64,000 bases of DNA, taken from positions 6,752,224 through 6,816,223 of the forward strand of contig CM068589.1 in the NCBI GenBank assembly GCA_035048485.1. The letters are read 5' to 3'. This document shows positions 1-11,600 of this stretch, piece by piece (within the stretch, counting starts at the first letter, position 1; each line of letters begins with the position of its first letter). The position numbers and the translations under genes are program-made. The stretch comes from Pteria penguin (Eukaryota > Mollusca > Bivalvia > Pterioida > Pteriidae). Under the pieces are notes generated by a model. That model ran no database searches. It saw nothing but the letters and a program-made list of their open reading frames with translations, and was not told the DNA's origin.

Positions 1-66
1 TTGGAATGCAGTGGTGATGAGTGCACCTTGATTGAGGAAAAACCTGCCGACTTATCAAAACTAGAT
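1..66 (+). CDS. possible end of an upstream exon
   Basis: The window opens in a frame (L-E-C-S-G-D-E-C-T-L-I-E-E-K...) that stays open to a GT at 67 (GAT then GTGCGT) and stops at TAA 73-75. The composition is protein-like and the end would be phase 0, which fits the phase-0 start of the next exons. The donor is weak and the exon start is outside the window, so this could be chance. Confidence 0.25.
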
Positions 67-1071
67 GTGCGTTAAACACCTGTGTATCACAACAGAATTG
101 GAACTACATCTTTCAGTAACTGATTAACGTCTTGCCAATATGTCAGGCATTATTTGAGCCAAAGTGTCAGGCATTGTTTCAAACTGCTGGCTCAGCAGAA
201 ATGAATTCCGCTTTGGCAAGTGGGTTTAGTGTAGGAGTTATACTTTATGTCTCTTTCTACAAATTTTCTGTAGTTACGACAGAGTTGCAGGGTATATTGT
301 TAGAATGCTATCCTGTCAAGCACGTGCTATAGATATTTCTTAATCTTTGATAGGAAAAAAAAAACTGAAAACAAAATTTACTTAAACCATATAAACCAGG
401 GATCTTTAATCTTTTCTAAAATAATTCATTATAAACTTTACATCTTTTAAAGAAAAGTACAGTACCTGAAGAAAGTGTCAGGGACTTTGTTGAAGGTCAG
501 CCAGACTTTGTCTTCCTCAAAACATAGGATGTCAATTTAGTGATTCAAGCCTTGTATGATTTTCGAAAAAAAATAATGACAAATCAAAAGAAAATATTGG
601 TCAGTCTGTAAGAGTGGGATCATGTCACATGGTCATTTAAGGATAGAGATACTGACAGATGTTGTTCCTTGTTTGTTTAAAGTGAAAATAGAGGTTTAAC
701 GGACCGAACATCTAATTTTGACCGGCACCATTTTGTCCACTGCTTATATGTTTTACTTGCTTATGTGATGTAAAGTTTTGTTAAATCATATAATTTTCTG
801 TACCATTTGAATCCTGATGTATGTGTGCACAATATTACCATATAAAGGGAAATAATGAGAGATGTGTTGACCATAATCCCCCCTTCCCTTTTTATGGTTA
901 ATCTAAGAGTCAGCCCATATTTCTTCAGAGACTACTACATTTATTTGAGCTGAGTGTAGGAAAGTTCTCTCCATACATTATGTATATTAAAAGTTCATTT
1001 AAGAGTTACAAAATTTGTCTTATTTTGAAAACTACCTTTTTTTTTTATTTCTAAAATTGACATGGCCAATG
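67..1071. other. non-coding sequence
   Basis: AT-rich sequence with no convincing exon, RNA gene or repeat. It is presumably an intron of the RhoGEF if the upstream exon at 1-66 is real. Confidence 0.5.
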
Positions 1072-1270
1072 TATTAATACATTTGTTATATCATAAGACA
1101 TGGGTCCTAACCGGTATTAATACATGTGTCATATCATAAGACATGGGTCATAACTGGTATTAATACATGTGTCATATCATAAGACATGGGTCCTAACCGG
1201 TATTAATACATGTGTCATATCATAAGACATGGGTCCTAACCGGTATTAATACATGTGTCATATCATAAGG
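1072..1270. repeat. 43-bp minisatellite, about 4.6 copies
   Basis: The segment starting TATTAATACATGTGTCATAT recurs at 1072, 1115, 1158, 1201 and 1244 with near-perfect 43-bp spacing. No coding content. Confidence 0.9.
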
Positions 1271-1694
1271 TGGTCGTAAACCTGAAATCCCCACTGAAGA
1301 TGACAAATGTGTCAGAACGGAAGCCTTTTGACTTTTTTGTCATGATTACCGAAACTGGTCTAAGTACATCAAAACGGAAAAATTAAATTATTTTGGATTA
1401 CAGAGTGAGAATTCTCACATTCTCAAGCTATTTGGAGGGAGAAATGATAGGAATGGTCTGAAGGAGATTCTTTCAGCATTTTTGGATGGTGTGTTGTTTT
1501 GAAAATAATAGAAAAGGGGAAATAGTACTAATGCATAGATTGATGTATAAATGATGAATCTTCTTATTGTAAAAAAATACAAACAACTACACAAGTAATC
1601 TTGGAAGATGTTATATAAATAGTGACCTGTATTTCTTCCTGTGGTATGAAATACCATGTATGGAAGATGACCTACAAACAGTCACATTCATTTA

Positions 1695-1990
1695 TTATCA
1701 CGTTTACATTTTATTGTCACATGTACAGCTGTTATGTGACAGTTCAATAACATTTTATCACATGTATAGCTATTATGTGACAGTTCAATAACATTTTGTT
1801 ATATATGTAGCTGTTATGTGACAGTTCAGTAACATTTTGTCATATGTACAGCTGTCATGTGACAGTTCAGTAATATTTTGTTGTTATGTGACCAGTTCAA
1901 TAACATTTTGTTGTATATACAACCGTTATGTGACCAGTTGATAACAATTCATTGTCATGTATACAGCTGTTACGTGAACATTCTACAGTA
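1695..1990. repeat. minisatellite of about 40 bp, about 7 degenerate copies
   Basis: Units contain TGTTATGTGACAGTTCAATA and a TGTAYAGC motif. Units near 1900 are shortened. Intronic or upstream position. Confidence 0.8.
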
Positions 1991-2559
1991 AGATTTTCTT
2001 GAAGGAATGTAATTTCTCAGCAATGTATGCCTAAAATTCGCTTGCTTTTTGTTTACTAAGCTATGTCATTGAATGTTTTTCTTTAATAAATAATGCAGTT
2101 CAAGTGAATCTACTTGTTTAAGCTGGCATTATATTTCTTCTCTTCGCCTCTACTTTAAATCAGACTTGGACCTGATTCTCTGTCATTTATCATGGTGTAA
2201 TGTTTTCCCTTTCTTAAATCCTGACATTCTGATTTTTTATTCTAAGAATCATTGCACCATAGCTATTTTTTTTTTTATTTTTAGAAATTCACCGTCATTT
2301 TCTTACAGACTAAATGTTTCTCTATTCGTTTGAGTATTTTATCTAAATTTTAACGATTTCCTTGTTTTTAACCATCTCTAATACATAAACTGTTTGAAAC
2401 ACATTTAAACCGGTATTTATATTCACATTTAAAAAAAATTAGTAAATATTGGGTCCTCTTCTTGTTCTATTAGTTAGTAATTTTTGTCCTTCTTTTGAAT
2501 AATATTCTGTTTCTTTTATTTCATATAATTTTGTTCTGTTTCTTTAACCCCTGAAACAG
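1991..2559. other. non-coding AT-rich sequence
   Basis: No feature recognised apart from T-rich runs. Confidence 0.5.
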
Positions 2560-2637
2560 GTGGAAAACACAAGAAAAATTTCTGCACCAGTCTCGCCATT
2601 TCTAGCCCGCCTCCAAACTGCAGAGGTTGTTTTCATT
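2560..2637 (+). CDS. candidate upstream exon of the RhoGEF
   Basis: A pyrimidine-rich tract ending CAG (2557-2559) is followed by 26 open codons beginning VENTRKISAPVSPFLARLQT. The frame starts in phase 0 and ends in phase 0 either at 2625 (GAG then GTTGTT, weak) or at 2637 (ATT then GTAGAG, better). It would join in frame to the exon at 5542. The Ser/Pro-rich character suits the linker before an RGSL domain. I do not recognise a conserved motif, so this rests on splice signals and composition only. Confidence 0.38.
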
Positions 2638-3785
2638 GTAGAGATTGTTAATCCTTTACAATATCTTTAAAATATACTACTATTTACTGTATTTTCTGAC
2701 CAATCAAAACTGTGCATAATATACCTTGAATCAACCAATCCTGTAGTGATATTTAAATTCAAATTTAGATTTCTATTTTTAGTCTTGTGCATGTACATCA
2801 TACTTTGTATAGGGTTGTTATATTTAAGTTTTTGGGGAAAATGGTTTTAAAGTTTGAGCACGGGTATCAGCAAACCGTATTACTGATACGTAAATTGAAA
2901 TTAAGTTGAGATACCGACACTTTTAAGTAAGGGAAGTGATTTAAAAGAATTTTTACTAAAAAATAAAATGAAGTTATTTTCTAGTAGCATGTTAGTGTTG
3001 AAATGAAAAATTGTGAGAAGGATTTTTTCTCATTTTATGTCTTTGGAAAGAAAGGTTTAGGTTATATAAAGATTGGCTTGTCTGTCTGTCTGTCTTGGAA
3101 CATTGTTTGGCACATGCAGGATTGATATGTTTAATTTATTTCAATATTATATTATATACTCCACAAGATTCTTATCAAATGCTGAAAATTGGAATTTAAG
3201 TTGCATTTTAATTTTCATGTCCTGATAAAAACCATAGGGTCATAAATTCATTTGATATGATACATTCCCAGAAGAACCAACCACTTAAGGTTTCCCACCG
3301 ATTTCTGTTGGTCTATACTTTCGCTGCTTTACATCACTAGACGTTTGTTTGGTTCAGGGTCATCACTGCAATACTGTGGCTATACTGACAACTTACACAC
3401 TGATGCGGTGGCACTGACTATTTGTACAATGGTGTGGGTGCTTTCTGTGTAATAACATGTATACTCTCACTCTGGTCAGATATAGGCTTTATTCTTCATT
3501 GACGTCCTTAGATCCCTATTTTCTTATCACCCTTCCTGACTACTCTTGTTTCATTATACATTTTAGTGTAGTATCCATTTTTTACACAGTTTAGTTTAGA
3601 TTGTTCTTTTGTAGTTCATAGTTTGTTTTACATCTTTTTTAAATACATGTAATTTAATATTTATTTATGTTTTCTTCATCTTTGAATTTTAGATTTATGT
3701 TTTTTTTTGTACATACAGGTATTGGATGTCAGATAAGAATGTTGTTCGATGATAATTGTCAATTCTGTGTTAATGACCTTTGAAC
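2638..3785. other. non-coding AT-rich sequence
   Basis: Presumed intron. It contains a short GTCT microsatellite near 3080. No exon recognised. Confidence 0.5.
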
Positions 3786-3797
3786 TGATTACATATG

Positions 3798-3970
3798 TGG
3801 ATCCAGAGGGGTGGACCAGGAGTCTGGATCCATCCTGAGATTAGGGAAAAATGACTTTTCTTTTTCGAAATAAAGTAATTTTAATTGCAAAAACATGGCT
3901 GGACCCCCTCTCAAAAAATTCATTAGGAGTGGACCCCCTCTTGACAAAATTTCTGGATCTGCACCTGTTA
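3798..3970. mobile_element. short palindromic MITE-like element
   Basis: The left end GGATCCAGAGGGGTGGACC is complemented by GGACCCCCTCTT...TTTCTGGATCTGCA at the right end, enclosing a short AT-rich core. The minus-strand reading gives a peptide containing A-D-P-E-I-L-S-R-G-G, a translation I associate with dispersed repeats in invertebrate gene predictions (recollection, not checked). No transposase is present. Confidence 0.55.
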
Positions 3971-5541
3971 TTGTACTAAACTCTGTCATCTATACTGTGA
4001 AGTATATGTACAGCCTTAGGGAGATAATATACTAGCAAATGTGGTACTTCACTTTAGTGGAAGAAGGGATTCTTTAAAGATATGTTAGAGGGGGTAGGGG
4101 GTATAATTTGGGGGATGGTATAATACTTTTAACAAAATCTTTTGTTCTTTAAAAATTTATTCTTCCTCTCTTAAAATTAAAAACCTAATGGGTCTTACAT
4201 AAGACGATAATGATATTATTTGATATGTACTGACTTATATTTGAAATAGACTTGAATATCTTGCTCTTTTTCTGTCCATCTAGTGTATGTCAGTACTAGT
4301 TGCTGTCTTTGAGGAAAGAAATAGAGTGTGCTTTACAAACCTTTCTCAGTCGTGGCTTTCTGACAACTTGCTTTGCTGCGTTGTTAATTCTGTTTTTTGC
4401 TGACAGTAACTATGGTAACACAAGTATAACAAAATCATACAAATCTTTTAGAGAAGTTTTGACATTCAGAATGCTGAATAATTCTCAAAAATGAAAATAG
4501 ATGTACCGACTTATTTCTGATTCATATCTCGGTGTTGTTATGACATCACTTCAACCTGTATTAAGAAGGATGTATTTCTCTGCTTAAGATGTAAGTGAAG
4601 GGGGGTGGGGGGGTTGATTGGTTATTTCTGTGATGAGGCTGTTACCTGTCATATTTGTAGATGTATGTATCTATATATTGATATGATGTAAAAGATACTT
4701 GAATGATACAAACTTATAACAATCCTGAAGTTACATATGATATATAACTCCCCTTCCCTAACTCCTTCCAGCTTTTAGTTTATACACAACATATCTTTGA
4801 GATGCTCCCTCATTACCTTTTTGCCAAACCGCTGATAGATGCCAGGTAGAGTAGCTCCCTCCTGTAGTTTGCCAAGGTCCTTTATGTTAATTCTGAAACA
4901 GAATCTAGAGTATTTGCACTCTTGAATTCCTGTGCAGGTTAAACTAAAGAAACTTATTTTATCTTGTATTGACCTAAATCTTATTTGCTTACCAGTTGGT
5001 GCTCAAAAATAATTTCAAATGAGTTTCTTCTGCTGAAGTTAGTGTGCATGCAGTGAATGGTTCAGGATTTCTAAGAAAAAAATATGGAATGATTGAGTTG
5101 GTTTTATAGAGATCTTTATGTTATGTTTTGGATTTAACTGGATGGATCCTCTTGCTCATTGAGAAATTATTCTTTACAAAGAAATTATAAGGGTGCCTTA
5201 ATGCATTCCATTATAGGACAAAAAATGTCCACATACTGTGACATTTGGATCTAAGGATTGTCTATAGCTCTGACACATAGAGACATACATGATAAAATAA
5301 TGTTTTATGACAAAATGATACTGGTAAAGATAAAAAAGCTAAAAATAACTGAAGTTAGGAGTACAAAGAAACATTTCTATTATTTGTTTTATTTTACATT
5401 ATTTATTTTTGATATTTCTTTAAAGTAAATAGCTGCAGTTGTATTAGAAATATTTAAAGTTATTTTGTTTTACAGTGTAGCGAAATTTGTTGAAGATATT
5501 TGATTCTGGTTCAGGGTTTAATTTTACGTTTTGTTTTCCAG
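3971..5541. other. non-coding intronic sequence
   Basis: No recognisable exon, RNA or element. There is a G-rich run near 4600. Confidence 0.5.
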
Positions 5542-5649
5542 TCGAGTGACTATGGGCCATTTAATGACCTGAAAAGCCTTGACAATCGTCCAGCACACAT
5601 GGCTGTCTTCCTGAACTTCACACTGCAGAATGAAAGCCCATCTTCTCTT
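5542..5649 (+). CDS. RhoGEF exon, start of RGS-like domain
   Basis: The exon follows TTTTCCAG and ends before GTGAGT, phase 0 at both ends, 36 codons. It contains Y-G-P-F-N-D-L-K-S-L followed by R-P-A-H-M-A-V-F-L. This matches the start of the RGSL domain in ARHGEF1/11/12, where a phenylalanine-x-x-leucine helix and an R-P-A-H-L motif open the fold that binds Galpha12/13. First well-supported exon in the window. Confidence 0.9.
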
Positions 5650-8600
5650 GTGAGTAAACAGAACCATTTGTTTTCTGCCTGCAAGGGTTAAATTTTTCTG
5701 GTTGTAAACTCATAAGTCAGGTAACATCAACCCATCAGTTTATGATGTTGCAATACATTTTTAATGTTTATTTGAAGCATGACCAAGGAAATGAATACAT
5801 ATACTGTGATGTCATCTGATTGAACAATTTTTCGAGTGTAAACAGAAGTGTCAGTTAGAAGTAAGGAGATAAGATTTAGGGCATATAGCTGTCTGTCTCT
5901 GTGTGTCTGTAGTAAAAAGTTTTACGGAGCTTCTTCCAGAGGCGTCAGTGTTTCACACATGTTATTGGTGTCACTTAATGGTGTAATTTTGGTGTGTGTA
6001 TAAGTTTATATGTACACCTACTGTTTTTTGAAGCAGATATAGATCATGAGTCTGCCTTATTATGTAAGTTCACTTAAATCTAAGATTACTACCTTAGTAG
6101 ACCTGTATTCAGGATAGTAGATACTTACTACCTTATAAGCAAGAAGGACAAATCTGTACATTAGCTTTGGCAGAAAGCTGTTATCAAACTTTGCATCGAG
6201 GTAGTATTTCTTTCAGAAATATAATCTGTATCAGATAGGCTCAAAATAGTATTTGGTTTCATCAGCTTATATTTTAAAAAAAAGTGTGGCAGGCATATAT
6301 TTTTCATTTTTTCTGAAGGAATTCACAAGAGCATACAGGAAATGCTCTGAGCTTGTTTCTTTGCAGTAAAGCTGACAAACAATATGTTAACGACGCAACA
6401 CACTTGGCAATATTGCTTGGGAAATGTGTTTACATTTTTTATCCATAAGGATTTAATGCACTATACATGAAGTCTCATCTGTCAATGTCCCGGCTTGAAT
6501 GTTCGAATAAATAGTCGTTCCTGAAGAATTTAACAATTCAGTTGGACTTTTCCATCAATGCTGTATCCTTTGGCAATTTGACTGTGAAGTTTAAAATTAA
6601 ATTAGACTTCAGTTAATTAGAATGAGTTCTTATGGCTTATATCATAAACTTTTCTTTGACAGCTCTTCTACATCACATCCAACATCTATCAGCAAGCTAA
6701 AGGGGGGTGTAAGGAGCTACAGAAATGGGCGTTTGAGATACACTCTACCTTCTTGGTCTCAGGAGCAGTAAGTATACACAGACATGGAGTAGTGCTAGAG
6801 CTTGGGATATACCATGTTCTGTTTCAGATATAAGATCGCTCTGCTGCACAGCTCCATGACATAAAAGCAGCAGGTAGGTCCAGTGCACTGGATTTCAAAT
6901 CTTACAAACTGAAGTCTGATGTCATGGAGAACAATGGTATATTGAAGACCCCTCAGTACTTTGAGTGGTTCTGTTGTCATGGAGAACATTGGTATATTAT
7001 AGACCCCTCAGTACTATGAGTAGTTCTTTTGTCATGGAGAACATTGGTATATTGAAGACCTCTTAGTACTTTGAGTGGTTCTGTTGTGAGCATAGATGTG
7101 TTCACTATCAAGTTGTCCTAGGGTGGCTCTGTTGTCATTATTGATTAATTATTGTTTTACATTAATCCAGGGTTAATTCGCATATATGGTGACGGCATCT
7201 GTCTGATGCATTGCATAGAAATTTTTTTATCTTTGCAATGGACCCACCAGAAGCAGTGAGGGATCTTTATGTGCTTTGCTTCCCGTGACACGGGACCTCG
7301 GTTTTTACTGTCTCATCCGAAAGACAGAACACCAGTGTACCTAGGGCAGGTATCGAACCAAGCACCTCTAGGTCACGAGTCGAGCCCCTTATCCACTAGG
7401 CCACACTGGCTTCTTTTGTCATGGAGACCATCAGTATGTTATATATCACTTGGTACTTTAGGTGGTTCTGTTGTTATGGAGACCATCACTATGTTATATA
7501 TCATTCAGTACTTAGGTGGTTCTGTTTTCATGGAGACCATTGATATGGTATAGATAATTTTGTAATTTAGGTGGGTCTGGCATAGGCTGATCATACCTTC
7601 TATGACATACATGAGCTCAGATGTTGTCACTGTATCAGGGCAATAGTGTTAAAGTGACTGAGAAATAGAGAGATGAAAAATTTAATACCATAAAGAAATG
7701 TGAAAAAGTTTGAAATATATTACATTGTGTTTTTCAGCCTTTAAAAATAAGCGAGGTGACTGATGCAGTTATATCAGAGATTGATAATATACTCGTCAAC
7801 AAAAATGACAAGGAGGAGGCACTCAGGTCAATCTTTCTTCAGGCTCGGAACATTGTACATCATGTGGTAGACAAACATCTAGAGGAGTTCCGAAGTAAAA
7901 GGGACATAGGTAAAAATCTCCTGAAGCACATGCATGTTATAATATTAAATGGAACCTATGATGGAAAATTTATTTAGAAAGATTTGGAGGAGTTTTCAAT
8001 TGAATGAAAGGGTATGGATGTATGGATAAAGGCAGAGAGATTGGAGTAATTGAAGGTCAAGGTCACAGAAAGGAGGGCATGTAGTATGTCATTGAGGTTT
8101 GCGATAGGAGGAATTACTTAGTGGAAATTCTTATCTCCTGTCTTTGTGAATTTGGTTTCCATGGTATATATGTTTTAATTGATAATTGACATACACATAG
8201 TAAGCATCACAGCTGTTTATTTTATTTGTAGGAGAGTTTTATGAATATACTGTAGTTAATGTGTTCAATGAAATCCTTATTTATTTAAATTGATGCTTTG
8301 ACTGGAGAAAATTTTTAACAAATCCTTAAATATTGCAAACAATTCCTAACCAGCTGTGTAAAAAAATCAAAAAAAAAATCATTAATTCTATTCCTTTTTC
8401 TCGGTCACTTCTCTCTTAGGGTTCTGGAGTATGTATGGTGCCCAGCATTTGAAAGATAACATGAAATCCAAAGAAGAAATGGAGGTAGTGCATCAGGTGT
8501 TATCCAAACACCTAGAGAATGTGTAAGTACTCGAGAAGTGTATCAGGTGTCTTTAGACACCTGTAGAATGTGTAAGTACTCAGGAAGTGCATCAGGTGTC

Positions 8601-11600
8601 TTGAGACACCTTATAATGTGTCAGTATTCAAGTAGTGCATCAGGTGTCTTGAGACACCTGGAAAATGTTTAAATACTCAAGTAGTGCATCAGGTGTCTGG
8701 AGACGCCTGTAGAATGTGTAAGTACTCAAGCAGTGCATCAGGTGTCTTGAAACACCTTATAATGTGTCAGTACTCAAGTAGTGCATCAAGTGTCTTGAGA
8801 CACCTTGAAAATATTTAAATACTCAGGTAGTGCATTAGGTGTTGTCCAGACACCTGGAGAATTTATAAATACTGAGGTAGTGCATCAGGTGTTGTCCAAA
8901 CACCTGGAAAATGTGTAAATACTCAGGAAGTGCATCAGGTATCTTGAGACACCTGGAAAATGTGTAAATACTCAGGAAGTGCATCTGGTGTCTTGAGACA
9001 CCTTGAAAATATTTAAATACTCAGGTAGTGCATTAGGTGTTGTCCAGACACCTGGAGAATTTATAAATACTGAGGTAGTGCATCAGGTGTTGTCCAAACA
9101 CCTGGAAAATGTGTAAATACTCAGGAAGTTCATTAGGTATCTTGAGACACCTGGAAAATGTGTAAATACTCAGGAAGTGCATCAGGTATCTTGAGACACT
9201 TGGAAAATGTGTAAATACTCAGGAAGTGCATCAGGTGTTTTGAGACTCCTGTAGAATGTGTAAGTACTCAGGAAGTTTATCATCATCATTGTGTTGTCTG
9301 AGTTGATGTAGTTCAATGGATTTTCTTGACTCGTGACAAAGATGTCTCACGTCACCTCCCATCACAGTCAGATGAGATTTGACACTGAAAACCAAAGTCC
9401 CGTGTCATAGCAAGCGCGGCACATCCCTCACTGTTTCAGCTGGGCCTGTTATGAAGGTGTAAATTTATGTGCAGTACATCAGATACCATCACCATATACA
9501 TGAAATGATAATGGAGTGAAGAAAAACAATTACAGAAACATCAGGTTTAATCATAACACCTGATGAATGTACTCGAAATCTCTGTGGTAACACATATATA
9601 TCTTTCACTAAATGTATTTGATTAGGTGTTTTGAGGGATGTATAGTACATGACAAGACTTTAAGATAAAGCTGAGTATGTGAAATCTGTTTGCATGTATT
9701 CATATCTCACAGATGTATTGGTAAAAGTGATAATTCAAATGATTGTTTTGCTAACATTCTGAATATACATAGATTTAAATGTATATTTATATTTTCAGAA
9801 TAGAATAATCGGATTTACAATTTAAAAGATTGGATGATGAGATATGGCATGAACTCTCGGAGTTCAACCAATAGAGCTAAAGCTTTAAATGAATTTATCT
9901 TTGAAGTTTGAAGTTTTTGTTTTGTTTCAGGCAAAGTGAGACGGAGGATGCTAAACCGGATCGCAATCTGGCTATTGCGTGGGCGTTAGCAACCTTTATC
10001 CGTAGTGTAGGACAAAGCGACAAGAGGCATAATTCCTCCTTAGATAGGGTCCAAAGTTTCATCGCGAAGGACAAGAAAAGCATCTCAATGAAGCTGGCTT
10101 CACAAAATAAAAAGAAGGTAAGATATGTTGTAGCATTGATTGATCTTATAATGTAGGGCTTTAGATAAAGCAATGGAAAATCGAAAAATAAAAATCGAAG
10201 AGAAAGATTATCTCTTGGTTTAATATGTTGAAGATTACTAGCTCCTTATGGGAAAGGTTTAACATGCTGAAAATGTGATAGATAAGTAATCACTGAAGGC
10301 ATTCCATAAACTATGAATGTGTCCACGTCTTTGGTGTAATCATACATAGAACATTGACTGCTGTAGAGGAATGATCCTCAGAGAGTACTAAATGGGTTCT
10401 TCCAATCTGCTATAGCACCTCACAAGCAGACATGTATGTGTAGTCCAGGTATAGAAAGTGTGGGGTGGGTGTGGGCAGGCTACCAGCTGTAGGTGGTATA
10501 ATCATGGTGTGTGGGTGGGTGTGGGTAGGCTACCAGCTGTAGGTGGTATAATCATGGTGTGTGGGTGGGTGTGGGTAGGTTACCAGCTGTAGGTGGTATA
10601 ATCATGGTGCATGGGTGGGTGTGAACTGGCTACCAGCTGTAAGCTTGTTTTTTATACACCTTTATCCTTGCACTTGAAAGAAATAGTTCCATATATCTAC
10701 TTGAAATGAGAAGGAAAACATTAAAAAAATCAATGGATTTTGAAATATTCTTGCTTCAGTATTCCAAGGGGTAATTACTTAAATTACTATAATCTTGTTG
10801 CAGGTGACAAAGGACCACCAGTTCTGTTTACAACACTATGTCCGTGTGGAATACTGTATATACTGCAGAAAACCCCTGTGGGGAGTGGGTTACCAAGGAT
10901 ACCAATGTCAGAGTTAGTATACCTTTTTTGGAATAACACTATGTCCTCTATGGCCTAGTTGGCATAGGAACGTCACACTATAAAGATGCTACAGAAAATC
11001 CCTGAATGCTCCTTGAGAAGGTTCCAGGCAGCCAATAGAAATGTGAAACTGTCAGTGCTGCCCTTATATTAAATGTTTTATAGCAAAATGACTTTTGTGG
11101 AAATGGACATAGATGTCATTGTAAAAATATAGAAATCTTACACTATTTAGTATGCAGGGGAGGAATGTAGAGTGGAGAGGAGTTGTATAGAGTGGAGGAG
11201 TGTAGAGGTGAAGAGAGGGTAGGAGTGTAGAGGTACGAAGGTATAGAGTGGAGGAGTGTAGAGGTGAAGAGAGGGTAGGAGTGTAGAGGGACGAAGGTAT
11301 AGAGTGGAGGAGTGTAGAGGTGAAGAGAGGGGAGGAGTGTAGAGGGAAGAAGGTATAGAGTGGAGGAGTGTAGAGGTGAAGAGAGGGGAGGAGTGTAGAG
11401 GGAAGAAGGTATAGAGTGGAGGAGTGTAAGAGTGAAGAGAGGGGAGGAGTGTAGAGGGAAGAAGGTATAGAGTGGAGGAGTGTAGAGGGGAGAAGAGGTG
11501 TGTAGATGGGGAGAAATGTAGAAGTGAAGAGAGTGGAGGAGTGTAGATGGGAGAAGAGGGGTATAGAAGCGAGAAATGTAGAGGTGAAGAGAGGAGTGTA

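Noticed and set aside
1415..1657. 80-codon minus-strand frame
   Set aside because: AT-rich chance frame with Phe/Tyr/Leu bias and no supporting signal.
8485..9278. CRISPR-like spacing of repeats
   Set aside because: Units are head-to-tail with no unique spacers, in an animal intron; they are a minisatellite.
10740..10958. 72-codon open frame over the first C1 exon read from an upstream ATG
   Set aside because: It is in a different frame from the C1 coding frame; splice sites and zinc ligands define the true frame.
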